Part shown: positions 1-8,990 of the stretch, one piece after another
How positions within the stretch are numbered: the stretch's first letter is position 1
Layout of the letters: the number at the start of each line of letters is the position of its first letter
Assembly (NCBI RefSeq): GCF_001931675.1
Contig: NZ_CP014839.1
Location: 558,001 to 622,000, forward strand
DNA from: Pandoraea thiooxydans
Lineage (GTDB): Bacteria > Pseudomonadota > Gammaproteobacteria > Burkholderiales > Burkholderiaceae
Direction of reading: 5' to 3'
DNA length: 64,000 nucleotides
The notes under the pieces: model-generated
Told to the model about the DNA's origin: nothing
The model's input: the letters and a program-made list of their open reading frames with translations, nothing else
The model's database searches: none
Made by a program: the position numbers and the translations under genes

Positions 1-146
1 GCCGCGACATCGGCCTCGAAGCTGGTGAGGGGGAGCTGAACGGCAGTGACACTCATACCCTTTGCGGCCAGCAGCGGAATGATCTTGGCCCAGCTGGAGC
101 CATCGGCCCAGGCGCCATGTACGAGGATGACGTTAGAGATAGTCAT
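1..146 (-). CDS. alpha/beta hydrolase, N-terminal part only (runs off the window)
   Basis: The first 48 codons of a minus-strand gene are visible and its 3' end lies outside the window. The protein begins MTISNVILVHGAWADGSSW; the VLVHGAW stretch is the oxyanion-hole strand-turn typical of short esterase-like alpha/beta hydrolases, followed by the helix that starts with GSSW. The start at 146 is supported by a GGAG-type ribosome site a few bases upstream. Substrate cannot be told. It is followed on the same strand by the HD-domain gene upstream (190-849), only 43 bases away, so the two are probably co-transcribed. Confidence 0.75.
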   Translation of the reverse strand, partial: MTISNVILVHGAWADGSSWAKIIPLLAAKGMSVTAVQLPLTSFEADVA

Positions 147-189
147 AGTATTTCTCCTTGAAAATAGTGTGCGGTGAGGGAAAAGGTAG

Positions 190-849
190 TTAGCCGTGCC
201 AGCGCGAGCAACGGATGATGGAGCAGAAATTACCGCGGTGGAAATGCGGTTCCTTATCGGCGATCACATCTGCCTTGACGTTGCCGAATGTGGTATCGGG
301 CTTATGCTTGGTGCCGTCGTAGAAGGCCTGGATGATGTCTTCCTTGAAGGCGGATGTACGTGGAAAGGCGGCGACCACGGCCTCGCGAATGTCGTCGGGA
401 TAGCGGTTATAGGTCAGGCCCAGCACGTCCATCTCGACGCCCGCAGTGGTCAGGGCGATTACCGGATGCATGAATTCCGGTACGCCCGGCGTGGTGTGCA
501 GCGCGATGCCGGTCCATACCTTTTCAATGTCGGCAGGATCAAGCTTGTAGCTTTGCAGGAAGTCGCGGGCGGCATTCGCGCCATCGACTTCGAAACGCAG
601 GTTGGCGCTGCTATGCGACGGCATCAGGCCAACATCGTGGAACATCGTTGCGGCGTAAAGCAGCTCCGGATTGAAGCTCAGCCCGCGTTGCTGTCCGGCG
701 AGGGCGCCGAAAAAGTAGACTCGGCTCGAGTGGTTGAAGAGCAACTCGGTCTCGGTGTCGCGTACAAACTCGGTGATGGCGCGTGCCAATGAGCTGTCGG
801 GGATGACGATGCCATTGATGGCCGGCGCTGCATGATGATGGTTGGTCAA
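190..849 (-). CDS. HD domain-containing protein, cyanamide-hydratase-like
   Basis: This 219-residue protein carries a metal-dependent HD phosphohydrolase fold. A first His is near residue 40 (LLFNHSSRVY) and the HD doublet is at residues 71-72 (ATMFHDVGLM), with further His residues around 110-125. The spacing and the HSSRVYFFGAL segment resemble the cyanamide hydratase/HD-family proteins of fungi and bacteria, but the substrate is unknown. It lies directly upstream of the hydrolase at 1-146 and is divergent from the GlxA-type regulator at 1118, which probably controls it. A 198-codon plus-strand reading frame covers the same bases and is a shadow. Confidence 0.8.
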   Translation of the reverse strand: MTNHHHAAPAINGIVIPDSSLARAITEFVRDTETELLFNHSSRVYFFGALAGQQRGLSFNPELLYAATMFHDVGLMPSHSSANLRFEVDGANAARDFLQSYKLDPADIEKVWTGIALHTTPGVPEFMHPVIALTTAGVEMDVLGLTYNRYPDDIREAVVAAFPRTSAFKEDIIQAFYDGTKHKPDTTFGNVKADVIADKEPHFHRGNFCSIIRCSRWHG

Positions 850-1117
850 AATATCTCTCCGCGCATGACTGACACGACCAGCAACCCTGCAAACGGGTTG
901 TGCTGGCGGTCATTGCCGTTGGTTGAATGGTTGGTTGGGCTGGTTCTCGAAGAGGACCTTGTAGCCGGTCCAATCATCATCGCGGCTAACTGGTCTGGCA
1001 GCAATCTCATTGCACCGCCGAAAACTGCCAAGCGTGCGTGTTAAACTGCCAGTGGGGTTTCAGGCAGTTTGGCGTTCGGGCATCCGGATCATTTTTGGCA
1101 CAAGGACATGCGCACTG
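850..1117. promoter_or_regulatory. divergent intergenic region between HD gene and GlxA-type regulator
   Basis: About 270 bases with no credible gene. The region must hold the promoters of both the minus-strand HD/hydrolase pair and the plus-strand AraC-type regulator. I see no clear operator by eye. The reading frame that extends the regulator upstream to 1010 has no family similarity before residue MANREV, so it is treated as non-coding. Confidence 0.4.
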
Positions 1118-2083
1118 ATGGCAAACAGAGAGGTTGCAGTCGTCATTTTCGAGGGCGTTCAGGCGCTTGACGTAGCCGGTCCGCTTGATGTCTTCATGAC
1201 GGCCAATGGCTTCTTGCCGGAAGAAGACCATTACCACTGCGTTCTGGTCGCGGGCAGCACACAGCGCTTGCGCAGTGCCAATGGAATGTGGATGGTCGCT
1301 GATCTGAGCTTCGCTCAGGCAGAGCGTGCTTTTCACACGGTTCTGGTGGCAGGAGGCCAGTGCCTTCCCGCAAGTGCACCCGATGATGCCATGTCGGCGT
1401 GGCTGAGACGATGGGGTGTTGCGGCCCAGCGTTATGGGTCGATTTGCACTGGCGCTTTTGCGCTGGGACATGCGGGGCTTCTCGACAACCGAACCGTCAC
1501 GACTCATTGGCTTTGTTCGGAGCAGCTTGCAACGCAGTTCCCCGCAGCGCGGGTAGAGCATGACCGGATCTATGCGCGTGACGATCGTCTGGTGACGTCC
1601 GCCGGCGTGACGGCTGGTATTGACCTCAGCCTTGCTTTGGTTGGAGAAGATCACGGACCTGCGCTATCGCTTGCATGCGCCAAGGCACTCGTGGTCGTTG
1701 CGCAACGCCAGGGAGGCCAATCCCAATTCAGCCCGTTGCTAATCTCCGTCCGCGACCCGGAAACGCCGCTGGGAAAAGTGCAGACCTATGTCATGGAGCA
1801 TGTCCGCGAGGCCTTTCCGGTTGAACGGCTCGCTGATATTGGCGGCGTAAGTCCGCGCAGTATTGCGCGTCTTTTCGTGAGTGAACTCGGTGTAACGCCG
1901 CATGAATATGTGGAAGGGGTACGCCTAGATCAGGCTCGCAACCTGCTGGAGTCCACGGAGGCCGCCCTGAAGACCGTCGCTTTCGACTGCGGTTTTACCA
2001 GTCCCGATCAAATGCGGAGCGCCTTTCAGCGGCGACTCAACGTCACACCGCAGCAATATCGAGGGAGTTTCAGAACCGCGTAA
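1118..2083 (+). CDS. GlxA family AraC-type transcriptional regulator (DJ-1/PfpI domain + AraC HTH)
   Basis: A 321-residue regulator. The N-terminal half (residues about 1-190) is a DJ-1/PfpI-like domain (VAVVIFEGVQALDVAGPLDVF; later SICTGAFALGHAGLLDNRTVTTHW, the nucleophile-elbow region with Cys). The C-terminal ~100 residues form the paired AraC helix-turn-helix (ERLADIGGVSPRSIARLF and TVAFDCGFTSPDQMRSAFQRRLNVTPQQYR). I chose the ATG at 1118 because similarity to the family begins with MANREVAVVIFEG; an in-frame start at 1010 adds 36 unrelated residues. It is divergent from the HD gene, the usual place for a local activator. The ligand is unknown. Confidence 0.9.
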   Translation: MANREVAVVIFEGVQALDVAGPLDVFMTANGFLPEEDHYHCVLVAGSTQRLRSANGMWMVADLSFAQAERAFHTVLVAGGQCLPASAPDDAMSAWLRRWGVAAQRYGSICTGAFALGHAGLLDNRTVTTHWLCSEQLATQFPAARVEHDRIYARDDRLVTSAGVTAGIDLSLALVGEDHGPALSLACAKALVVVAQRQGGQSQFSPLLISVRDPETPLGKVQTYVMEHVREAFPVERLADIGGVSPRSIARLFVSELGVTPHEYVEGVRLDQARNLLESTEAALKTVAFDCGFTSPDQMRSAFQRRLNVTPQQYRGSFRTA

Positions 2084-2561
2084 GTGAGGGTGTTGTTTTG
2101 CGCCGGAAACGCTTGCGCAACGAGGATCACATCCGTAGCTTCTGTGGCATGTTCCCGACCAGACGTTCATCGGGGGGCATAGAGAACCCAGATAGAGACT
2201 GACAAAGAGCGGTAGCGATCGCGTCAAGCAAGCGCTGGGCACCGCCGCAGACGTCGCAAGCGAGTTCGACCCAGGTCTTTCACGCCGTGTGCTGGCGTCT
2301 TATGGTGAACGAGGGGGCATCACCACAAGCAAGCCATACATATGCGCAGTTGACCTGCCCGCTTCGGTAGGGCCAACCGGCTTCTAGCAAAGTCCTTTCA
2401 CTTACTCTCAAAGCCGCTTGGTACCCGGTAAGGTACGCTCCGTGCAAGTACCTCCAGGATTTGGGGAACTCGCGATTTTCGCTATTTCTGGTCTTCGGCA
2501 CTATGCGATCCTCCGCCAAATCCGGCATCACTTCATCGAATTTTCCGTGGCTAGCTTCCAC
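2084..2561. other. gene-less stretch left of the DUF4224-like remnant
   Basis: No intact gene can be supported here. Short frames exist on both strands, but they overlap one another and I recognise none as a family. The low coding signal next to a frame-shifted mobile-element gene suggests decayed DNA. Confidence 0.4.
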
Positions 2562-2713
2562 CCCCGATGCTTGCTCGACATGTTGGCGTAATACGATGAT
2601 ATGTTCGTCAGAACACATCCCGTGCTCAATGCCCACGGCTGGCGTTGCTTGCGCTTGACATGTCCCCGGCGGCGACCGGTTAGTTGCCGCAATTCATCTT
2701 CTAAAAGAAACAT
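2562..2713 (-). pseudogene. DUF4224-like mobile-element gene remnant, frame-shifted
   Basis: Reading the minus strand from 2713 gives MFLLEDELRQLTGRRRGH, which fits the start of DUF4224 proteins (FLTEDELxxLTGRKR...). From about 2636 a different frame gives GIEHGMCSDEHIIVLRQHVEQ, which fits the second half of the same small domain (MGIEHxVRPDGxxVVLRxHVE). The two halves meet near 2636-2650, so a single frameshift explains the break. From family knowledge, DUF4224 genes sit beside tyrosine integrases on prophages and genomic islands. No integrase is seen here. Recognition is from memory of the family pattern and is not confirmed by search. Confidence 0.5.
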
Positions 2714-2880
2714 CGAGGTCGTCGATCGTTTGAATTTCGTATCGAATGGGAATCCTTTCAGCGTGGCTTCGCAGCTACGGCCCGGAGAGTGGAAAGATGG
2801 ACGTCGAGACGATGTGCCTTGCCGGCACGTCACCTCAGCGCGATGCTTATTGGGGTGTCATCTGGTCCGGTCGGTGGGCT

Positions 2881-3813
2881 TTACAGCACCGCGCCCGCAG
2901 TTACCGGATCCCGCCACGTATCGATCAACGTCTGCCGAAGCATCGGTATGGCCTGATCGAGCAGCGGACTTCTCGGCCGCTGAGCCGAGGTGGCCGTCCA
3001 CAAAGTTGTCTGTAGCGGAGGCGTTCCGATTGGCCGCGCGTCGAATATGTCGTACTGTCCCATCGACGCGAGCGCCTTCAGGGAGAGCACGGCGTACAGA
3101 CCCTCGTCGCGGACCAGATTTAGGATCGCGGGAATGCTCTCGATTTCCAGCGCGACGTTGGGCTTGAGCGAAACCTGAGCCATGACGTTTTCCACCAGCA
3201 CGCGGATTGCATGTGGGCGGCTCGGCATGACCAACTGACATTCCGCCAGCGTCGTCAATTCCACAGGTTCCGGTGTGCCTACCATGCCGTCACGCATCGA
3301 GCGCCGGGATATCAGATAGAGCGCTTCGCTCAGAATGGGCAGCAGGTCAATGGCTGGCGATGTCGCGGCAGTATAGAGCACGGCGCAGTCTGCGCGGCCC
3401 GTCGCAAGCCATTCTTGGCCATAGGCGGACAGCCCCTCCAGGATGCAGAGTCTGGCTTTCGGAAACTGTCGGTGAAATTGGCGTACGAGCGGCGTGGTCA
3501 GCGCCGAGCTCACGCTTGGCGGCAACGCGACGACAAGTCGTCCGCTAGGCTCGTCGCGTCCATCTTCCATGTCGGACTGAATGCGCTCGGCCTGGGCAAG
3601 AAGACTCCGGCCGTGATCGAGCAGCCGTTTGCCTGGCTCGGTCAGCGTCACGCCCCGTCCGTTGCGTTCAAGTAAAGCCTGACGGAATTCCAGTTCAAGC
3701 GCGCGCACTTGGCGGCTCAGCACTGGCTGAGCGATCGACAGGAAGCTTGCCGCCCGCGTGAAACTGCCTAGTTCGGCGACATGCACGAAGTATTCGATTT
3801 GGCGCAAATCCAT
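2881..3813 (-). CDS. LysR family transcriptional regulator, probable regulator of the galD-ligB operon
   Basis: A 310-residue LysR protein. The N-terminal winged helix is clear (DLRQIEYFVHVAELGSFTRA, then AQPVLSRQVRALE), followed by the substrate-binding domain. It belongs to the subgroup with ALPPSVSS after the linker, like CynR/Nac relatives. I chose the ATG at 3813 (MDLRQIEYF), the usual start for this family; an ATG two codons upstream is also possible. It is divergent from galD at 3925, so it very likely controls the meta-cleavage operon. A palindromic element in the gap (3836-3851) recurs at the second LysR promoter of this block. Confidence 0.9.
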   Translation of the reverse strand: MDLRQIEYFVHVAELGSFTRAASFLSIAQPVLSRQVRALELEFRQALLERNGRGVTLTEPGKRLLDHGRSLLAQAERIQSDMEDGRDEPSGRLVVALPPSVSSALTTPLVRQFHRQFPKARLCILEGLSAYGQEWLATGRADCAVLYTAATSPAIDLLPILSEALYLISRRSMRDGMVGTPEPVELTTLAECQLVMPSRPHAIRVLVENVMAQVSLKPNVALEIESIPAILNLVRDEGLYAVLSLKALASMGQYDIFDARPIGTPPLQTTLWTATSAQRPRSPLLDQAIPMLRQTLIDTWRDPVTAGAVL

Positions 3814-3835
3814 ACACACCTCTGAAATGCAATTA

Positions 3836-3851
3836 ATGCATATCTAATATG
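3836..3851. promoter_or_regulatory. candidate LysR operator CATAT-N3-ATATG
   Basis: The bases ATGCATATCTAATATG contain the inverted repeat CATAT-CTA-ATATG. A second dyad, ATGCA-N5-TGCAT at 3827-3841, overlaps it. The element lies between the divergent LysR gene and galD. An almost identical 16-mer, differing at one position, is present in inverted orientation at 10351-10366 in the other LysR promoter of the block. Binding is inferred. Confidence 0.55.
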
Positions 3852-3924
3852 TCTGAATTGACATTGTGTACTATCTGAATTTGGAAAACAATGGGAAATA
3901 CCAAGCCGAATTAGGGGGACATAC

Positions 3925-5034
3925 ATGCAACACCCGATTCCCTGCCTGTTTATGAGGGGTGGGACCTCGCGCGGTCCATTCTTCAAGGCGGATGATTTAC
4001 CCGCCGACACGGCGGTGCGCGACCGGATATTGCTCGAAGTCGTCGGTTCGCCCGATCCGCGGCAAATCGACGGTCTGGGCGGCGCCCATCCTCTGACCAG
4101 CAAGGCCGGTATCGTGAGCCGCAGTGCGAAGCCAGGCATCGACCTCGAATTCCTGTTCGCGCAATTGCAGCCGACCTCGGACAAGGTCGATACGACGCCG
4201 AACTGCGGCAACATGCTGGCCGCCGTGGTGCCGTTTGCGCTGGAGACTGGTTTAATCGCGGCGCAGGGCTCCTCGACCACGGCTCGCGTGCTGACGCTGA
4301 ACACTGGAATGGCCTGTGACGTGACCGTCGATACGCCGCATGGATACCCGGAGTATGAGGGCACCGCGCGGATCGATGGAGTGCCGGGTACGGCATCGCC
4401 CGTGCGCATCAATTTTCTCGACACGGCGGGGTCGGTCTGCTCCTCGCTGTTGCCGACTAGCCGGGTGCGAGATCGCGTCGAGATGGGCGAGGGGCAGGTA
4501 TTGGAGGTGACCTGTATCGACAACGGCATGCCGATGGTGCTTGTCCATGCACAGGCCTTGGGGCGTTCGGGCGACGAAGCGGTCGATGAGCTAAACCGGG
4601 ATGCCGAACTCAAAGCGGTACTCGAAGCGCTCCGGCTGCGGTGCGGTGAACTGATGGGGCTGGGTGACGTCACTGCGAAAAATTACCCGAAGATGTGTCT
4701 AGTCTCGCGGCCGCGGGCTGGCGGCGCCATCTCGACGCGCTGTTTCATTCCGCACATGTGTCACAACGCGATCGGTGTACTTGCCGCGGTCACCGTGGCG
4801 ACCGCTTGCGTGCTCGCAGGCAGTGTCGCACACGAGGTCGCCCAGGAGAGTGAAGGCAAAGTCAAGTCGATATCGATTGAGCATCCTTCCGGTGAGTTCA
4901 ATGTCGAGTTGGAAATAGATCCAGGCGATCCGCAGATTGTGCGTCGTGCAGCGCTGCTCAGAACCGCGCGATTGATCATGCGCGGTGAAGTGATGGTGAG
5001 GACGCGGGACTTCGATAACTGGAGAAAGCGATGA
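3925..5034 (+). CDS. galD: 4-oxalomesaconate tautomerase (PrpF/GalD family)
   Basis: A 369-residue PrpF-family isomerase that interconverts the keto and enol forms of 4-oxalomesaconate in the gallate/protocatechuate 4,5-cleavage pathway. Family marks include PCLFMRGGTSRGPFF at the N-terminus, GGAHPLTSKAGIV near residue 55, and the catalytic Cys region TTPNCGNMLAAVVPFA near residue 93, mirrored by a second half-domain (TRCFIPHMCHNAIGVLAAV). It is the first gene of a six-gene operon; its last four bases overlap the start of ligJ (ATGA at 5031). The GGGGG-rich site just upstream of 3925 serves as ribosome site. The Sphingobium equivalent is LigU. Confidence 0.92.
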   Translation: MQHPIPCLFMRGGTSRGPFFKADDLPADTAVRDRILLEVVGSPDPRQIDGLGGAHPLTSKAGIVSRSAKPGIDLEFLFAQLQPTSDKVDTTPNCGNMLAAVVPFALETGLIAAQGSSTTARVLTLNTGMACDVTVDTPHGYPEYEGTARIDGVPGTASPVRINFLDTAGSVCSSLLPTSRVRDRVEMGEGQVLEVTCIDNGMPMVLVHAQALGRSGDEAVDELNRDAELKAVLEALRLRCGELMGLGDVTAKNYPKMCLVSRPRAGGAISTRCFIPHMCHNAIGVLAAVTVATACVLAGSVAHEVAQESEGKVKSISIEHPSGEFNVELEIDPGDPQIVRRAALLRTARLIMRGEVMVRTRDFDNWRKR

Positions 5035-6068
5035 TTATCGATTGCCATGGACACTACACGACGGCCCCGGCCGCGCTGGATGCATGGAGAAAGCAGCAAA
5101 TCGCCGGTCTTACCGATCCGGGCCGCGCGCCGCGGGCGAGCGATCTGCGGATTAGCGACGACGAACTGCGGGCATCGATCTCCGGAAACCAATTGAAGCA
5201 GATGCTCGAACGCGGCATCGACCTGACCATCTTTTCGCCGCGCGCGAGTTTCATGGCCCATCACATCGGCGATCTGGAGACGAGCCGGACGTGGGCAGCC
5301 ATCTGCAACGAGCTGTGCTGCCGGGTCGCCGAGCTGTTTCCTGAGCACTTCATCGGCGCGGCCATGCTGCCGCAGTCACTCGGCGCCGACCCGAAGACCT
5401 GCGTCCCTGAACTCGAGCGCTGCGTCAACGAATATGGTTTCGTCGCCGTCAATCTGAACCCCGATCCGTCGGGAGGCCACTGGAAGTCGCCGCCGCTGTC
5501 GGATCGGCACTGGTATCCGCTCTACGAGAAGATGGTCGAGTACGACATCCCGGCAATGGTGCACGTCTCGACGAGCTGCAACGCATGCTTCCATACGACG
5601 GGAGCTCATTATCTGAACGCCGACACCACTGCGTTCATGCAGTGCCTTACGTCAGATCTGTTCCGCGATTTTCCGACGCTGCGCTTTGTGATTCCGCACG
5701 GCGGTGGTGCGGTGCCATATCACTGGGGCCGCTTCCGCGGTCTTGCGCAGGCGCTCGATCGTCCGCCACTCGAAACGCATCTGCTGAAGAACGTGTTCTT
5801 CGATACTTGCGTCTATCACCAGGCGGGCGTCGATTTGCTGACCAAGGTTATCCCGGTCGACAACATTCTGTTCGCCAGCGAGATGATTGGCGCAGTGCGC
5901 GGCATCGATCCGCAGACCGGCTTTCATTTCGACGATACGCGCCGCTACATCGATGCGGCCGCGAGCCTCAAGAAAGAAGATCGACAAAAGATCTACGAAA
6001 CCAACGCGAGACGCGTCTATCCGCGCCTTGATGCCGCACTAAGGGCGAGAACGGAGATACTGGCATGA
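5031..6068 (+). CDS. ligJ: 4-oxalomesaconate hydratase (amidohydrolase 2 family, LigJ type)
   Basis: 345 residues of the amidohydrolase-2 superfamily. The protein hydrates 4-oxalomesaconate to 4-carboxy-4-hydroxy-2-oxoadipate. The metal site starts with DCHGHY at residues 4-9, with later histidines in [14 protein letters not shown] and [16 protein letters not shown], and an Asp/Glu region near [11 protein letters not shown]. This length and the HGGGAVPYH motif distinguish it from the unrelated PIG-L-type GalB of Pseudomonas. It overlaps galD by 4 bases and ligK by 4 bases, so the three are translationally coupled. Confidence 0.92.
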   Translation: MIIDCHGHYTTAPAALDAWRKQQIAGLTDPGRAPRASDLRISDDELRASISGNQLKQMLERGIDLTIFSPRASFMAHHIGDLETSRTWAAICNELCCRVAELFPEHFIGAAMLPQSLGADPKTCVPELERCVNEYGFVAVNLNPDPSGGHWKSPPLSDRHWYPLYEKMVEYDIPAMVHVSTSCNACFHTTGAHYLNADTTAFMQCLTSDLFRDFPTLRFVIPHGGGAVPYHWGRFRGLAQALDRPPLETHLLKNVFFDTCVYHQAGVDLLTKVIPVDNILFASEMIGAVRGIDPQTGFHFDDTRRYIDAAASLKKEDRQKIYETNARRVYPRLDAALRARTEILA

Positions 6069-6769
6069 ACGGGAGCGACGTGACGACAGGGCAAATTGGC
6101 GTGGTAAAGCGCGGTATCGTGCGCGCCAATGCGGGAGCGGTGGAGCGGCTAGGCCCGCAGGGCGTAGCGACGGTACACGAGGCGATGGGTCGCACTGGCC
6201 TGATGAAGCCCTACATGCGGCCGGTTTATGCAGGCGCACGGTTGTGCGGGCCGGCGGTGACGGTACTCCTGCACCCCGGCGACAACTGGATGCTGCATGT
6301 CGCAGCGGAACAAATTCGTCCGGGCGATGTCGTGGTAGCCGCAGTTACGGCGGATTGCACCGATGGCTTTTTCGGCGAACTGCTAGCGACGAGCTTCCGG
6401 GCTCGCGGCGCGGCGGGACTCGTAATCGACGGCGGCTGCCGGGACGTGGCGGAATTGCAGGCAATGGACTTTCCTGTGTTTTCCCGGGCGATCAGCGCGA
6501 AAGGAACGATCAAAGCAACCGCCGGATCGGTCAATGTGCCGGTGATTTGCGCGGGCGCACTCGTGCATCCGGGGGACGTGATCATTGCCGATGCCGACGG
6601 CGTGGCGGTGGTTCCGGCCGCACACGCAATGTGCGTGGCAGAAGCGTCGGCTGTGCGAACGGCGAACGAGGAGGAAAAGCGTCGCAAGCTCGCTGCCGGC
6701 CAGCTTGGTCTCGACATGTACGGCATGCGAGACGCGCTTGAGCGCGCGGGCCTGAAATACGTCGACTGA
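6065..6769 (+). CDS. ligK: 4-carboxy-4-hydroxy-2-oxoadipate aldolase / oxaloacetate decarboxylase
   Basis: A 234-residue RraA-like class II aldolase, the last step of the pathway, cleaving 4-carboxy-4-hydroxy-2-oxoadipate to pyruvate and oxaloacetate. Typical stretches are [19 protein letters not shown] near the N-terminus, [21 protein letters not shown], and the active-site loop [17 protein letters not shown] with the Arg and Asp that bind pyruvate and the divalent metal. Length matches LigK/ProA/GalC. The start overlaps the ligJ stop (ATGA). A 70-base gap follows before ligI. Confidence 0.92.
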   Translation: MNGSDVTTGQIGVVKRGIVRANAGAVERLGPQGVATVHEAMGRTGLMKPYMRPVYAGARLCGPAVTVLLHPGDNWMLHVAAEQIRPGDVVVAAVTADCTDGFFGELLATSFRARGAAGLVIDGGCRDVAELQAMDFPVFSRAISAKGTIKATAGSVNVPVICAGALVHPGDVIIADADGVAVVPAAHAMCVAEASAVRTANEEEKRRKLAAGQLGLDMYGMRDALERAGLKYVD

Positions 6770-6839
6770 GATATGTTGGTCGAGCCGGCGGCGGGCAAGC
6801 GGTCCGGCGTAGTGAATCGCATTGTTGGAGCACAAAGAA

Positions 6840-7748
6840 ATGGAATTCCAGAAGAGTCCAGGCTGGCTAGACTGGTGCGCGAACCCTTCGCGCCCAGTTT
6901 TCCAGCTGCCACGGGGCGCCGTCGATTCGCATTGCCATGTGTTCGGGCCGGGCGGAGTCTTTCCTTATGCGCCTGAGCGCAAGTACACGCCTTGCGATGC
7001 CAGCTCGGCGCAACTTTTCGCGTTGCGCGATCATCTTGGCGTCGAGCGCAACGTCATTGTCCAGGCCACCTGTCACGGTGCAGACAACCGCGCACTTGTC
7101 GACGCATGTTTGCGTTCGGAGGGCCGTGCACGCGGCGTCGCGTCTGTGCGGCGCGACATCACGGACCAGGCGTTGGGCGAGCTGCACGATGCGGGAATTC
7201 GCGGCGTACGTTTCAACTTCGTGCGCCGGTTAGTCGATTTCACGCCGAAGGACGAACTGGACGAGATCGCCCGCCGTGTGGCCGAGCTGGGCTGGCATGT
7301 CGTCGTGTACTTCGAGGCCGCCGATCTGCCGGAGCTGTGGCCATTTTTCAGCAATCTTCCAACCATCGTCGTCGTCGATCACATGGGTAGGCCGGACGTA
7401 TCGAAGCCGGTCGACGGTGCGGAGTTCGACCTGTTCATAAAATTCATGCGCGAGCATGACAACGTATGGTCGAAAGTCAGTTGTCCGGAGCGCCTGAGTT
7501 TAACGGGTCCTAGGGCGCAGTTCGGTGAGGCAAGTCCTTATCGCGACGTCGTACCGTATGCATGGCGCATCGTCGAGACATTTCCGGATCGCGTACTGTG
7601 GGGGACGGACTGGCCGCACCCGAATCTCAAGGATCACATGCCTGACGATGGTGGGCTCGTCGATTTCATTCCGCATATTGCCCCCACTGTCGATCTGCAG
7701 CAGCGTCTTCTCGTCGACAATCCGATGCGTCTTTATTGGGAGGATTGA
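6840..7748 (+). CDS. ligI: 2-pyrone-4,6-dicarboxylate lactonase
   Basis: A 302-residue amidohydrolase-superfamily lactonase that opens 2-pyrone-4,6-dicarboxylate to 4-oxalomesaconate. Diagnostic parts are VDSHCHVFGP near residue 30, VIVQATCHGADN, GVRFNFVRR, IVVVDHMGRPD and the C-terminal LWGTDWPHPN with the catalytic Asp. I start it at the ATG at 6840 (MEFQKSPGW), preceded by a GGAG at 6826; the frame extends 6 codons further up. Its stop overlaps the ligA start (TGATG). Its presence without a ligC gene is unusual (see findings). Confidence 0.92.
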   Translation: MEFQKSPGWLDWCANPSRPVFQLPRGAVDSHCHVFGPGGVFPYAPERKYTPCDASSAQLFALRDHLGVERNVIVQATCHGADNRALVDACLRSEGRARGVASVRRDITDQALGELHDAGIRGVRFNFVRRLVDFTPKDELDEIARRVAELGWHVVVYFEAADLPELWPFFSNLPTIVVVDHMGRPDVSKPVDGAEFDLFIKFMREHDNVWSKVSCPERLSLTGPRAQFGEASPYRDVVPYAWRIVETFPDRVLWGTDWPHPNLKDHMPDDGGLVDFIPHIAPTVDLQQRLLVDNPMRLYWED

Positions 7749-8155
7749 TGTCGGCAAATCGCACTCGCGACTACGACGATATTCCGGGCACGTATGTCTT
7801 TGACGGGGCACGTTGCCGCGAAGGCTACGCGCTTAACATGTTCTGTAAGTCGCTCGATGTCGCCTCTAACCGGGATGCTTTTCGCAGCGACCCAGATGGT
7901 TATCCGCGGCGTTTCGGCTTGACCCCGGCGCAGTACGAGGCTATTGCCGCTCGCGACTGGCTGGGTATGTTGCGACTTGGTGGCAATATCTACTACACCT
8001 TCAAGCTCGCTATCTTCGATGGATTGAGCATGCAACACGTAGGTGCCGCCATGTCGGCCGAAGCGCTCGACGTCGAGGGATTCCGCGCGATGATGGCCGC
8101 AGGTGGACGTCCGATCGTCGGCAATCGCAGCATAGTGGAGCAACGTCATGGCTAG
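7748..8155 (+). CDS. ligA: protocatechuate 4,5-dioxygenase alpha subunit
   Basis: A 135-residue small subunit of the extradiol type II (LigAB) ring-cleaving dioxygenase. Recognisable stretches are DDIPGTYVFDGARCREGYALN, then FCKSLDVASNRDAFRSD and WLGMLRLGGNIYYTFKLA. The alpha subunit closes over the active site carried by the beta subunit. The ATG at 7748 overlaps the ligI stop, and the last eight bases overlap ligB at 8148, which is typical for equimolar subunits. Confidence 0.92.
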   Translation: MSANRTRDYDDIPGTYVFDGARCREGYALNMFCKSLDVASNRDAFRSDPDGYPRRFGLTPAQYEAIAARDWLGMLRLGGNIYYTFKLAIFDGLSMQHVGAAMSAEALDVEGFRAMMAAGGRPIVGNRSIVEQRHG

Positions 8156-8990
8156 AATCGTTGCAGGGATAGGAACGTCGCACGTTCCGGCGATCGGAGC
8201 TGCGATCGATCACGGCAAGACAGCCGACCCATATTGGCGTCCGCTCTTCGAGGGTGTTGCGCCAGCACGGGAGTGGCTCGCTGCGATCGCCCCCGACATT
8301 GCTATCGTGATTTACAACGATCATGCATCGAGGTTCGCACTTGACGTCACACCGACGTTCGCGCTCGGCATGGCCGAAACGTTTGCACCGCACGACGAAG
8401 GTTACGGCCCGCGGGCCGTCCCGGTCTGCGAGGGGAATCCTGAGTTTGCCTGGCATCTCGCGGAATCCCTCATCCTGAAGGATGGCTTTGATCTGGCGAT
8501 GGTCAGCGAGATGACGGTCGACCACGGCTTGACTGTACCGCTCTCGCTGCTGTTCGGACAGCCGACACGCTGGCCTTGCCAAGTGATTCCGCTCTGCGTG
8601 AACGTCATCCAATATCCTCAACCAACGGCGCAGCGATGCCATCAACTCGGTCAGGCGTTGCGGCGGGCGATCGATTCCTACGCGCCGGACGCAAAGGTCG
8701 CGGTATTCGGCACCGGAGGCATGTCGCATCAACTGCAGGGCGAGCGGGCGGGGCTGATCAATCCAGATTACGACCGGATGTGGCTGGATCGGATGGAAAC
8801 TGATCCTGGCTCGCTTGCCGTAATCGGTCATGCTGAGTTGCTACGCGAAGCCGGCTCGGAAGGGCTGGAGATCATCATGTGGCTGATCATGCGCGGCGCG
8901 CTCGACGAGGCCGTGCGGCGCGTTCATCGCTTTTATCATGTACCGGCCTCGAACACGGCCTACGGGTTGCTTGCGCTGGAAAACGCATGA
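8148..8990 (+). CDS. ligB: protocatechuate 4,5-dioxygenase beta subunit
   Basis: A 280-residue catalytic subunit of the LigB superfamily, holding the Fe(II). Features are ARIVAGIGTSHVPAIGAAID at the N-terminus with the first iron His (SHVP, residue ~12), IVIYNDHASRF with the second His (~60), and the catalytic-base His region EMTVDHGLTVPL. Established activity of the family is 4,5-cleavage of protocatechuate; LigAB also takes gallate and 3-O-methylgallate, so the natural substrate here remains open. Last gene of the operon; about 340 bases without a gene follow. Confidence 0.92.
   Translation: MARIVAGIGTSHVPAIGAAIDHGKTADPYWRPLFEGVAPAREWLAAIAPDIAIVIYNDHASRFALDVTPTFALGMAETFAPHDEGYGPRAVPVCEGNPEFAWHLAESLILKDGFDLAMVSEMTVDHGLTVPLSLLFGQPTRWPCQVIPLCVNVIQYPQPTAQRCHQLGQALRRAIDSYAPDAKVAVFGTGGMSHQLQGERAGLINPDYDRMWLDRMETDPGSLAVIGHAELLREAGSEGLEIIMWLIMRGALDEAVRRVHRFYHVPASNTAYGLLALENA

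Noticed and set aside
196-792. 198-codon plus-strand frame over the HD gene
   Set aside because: The minus-strand HD protein has family motifs; this frame has none.
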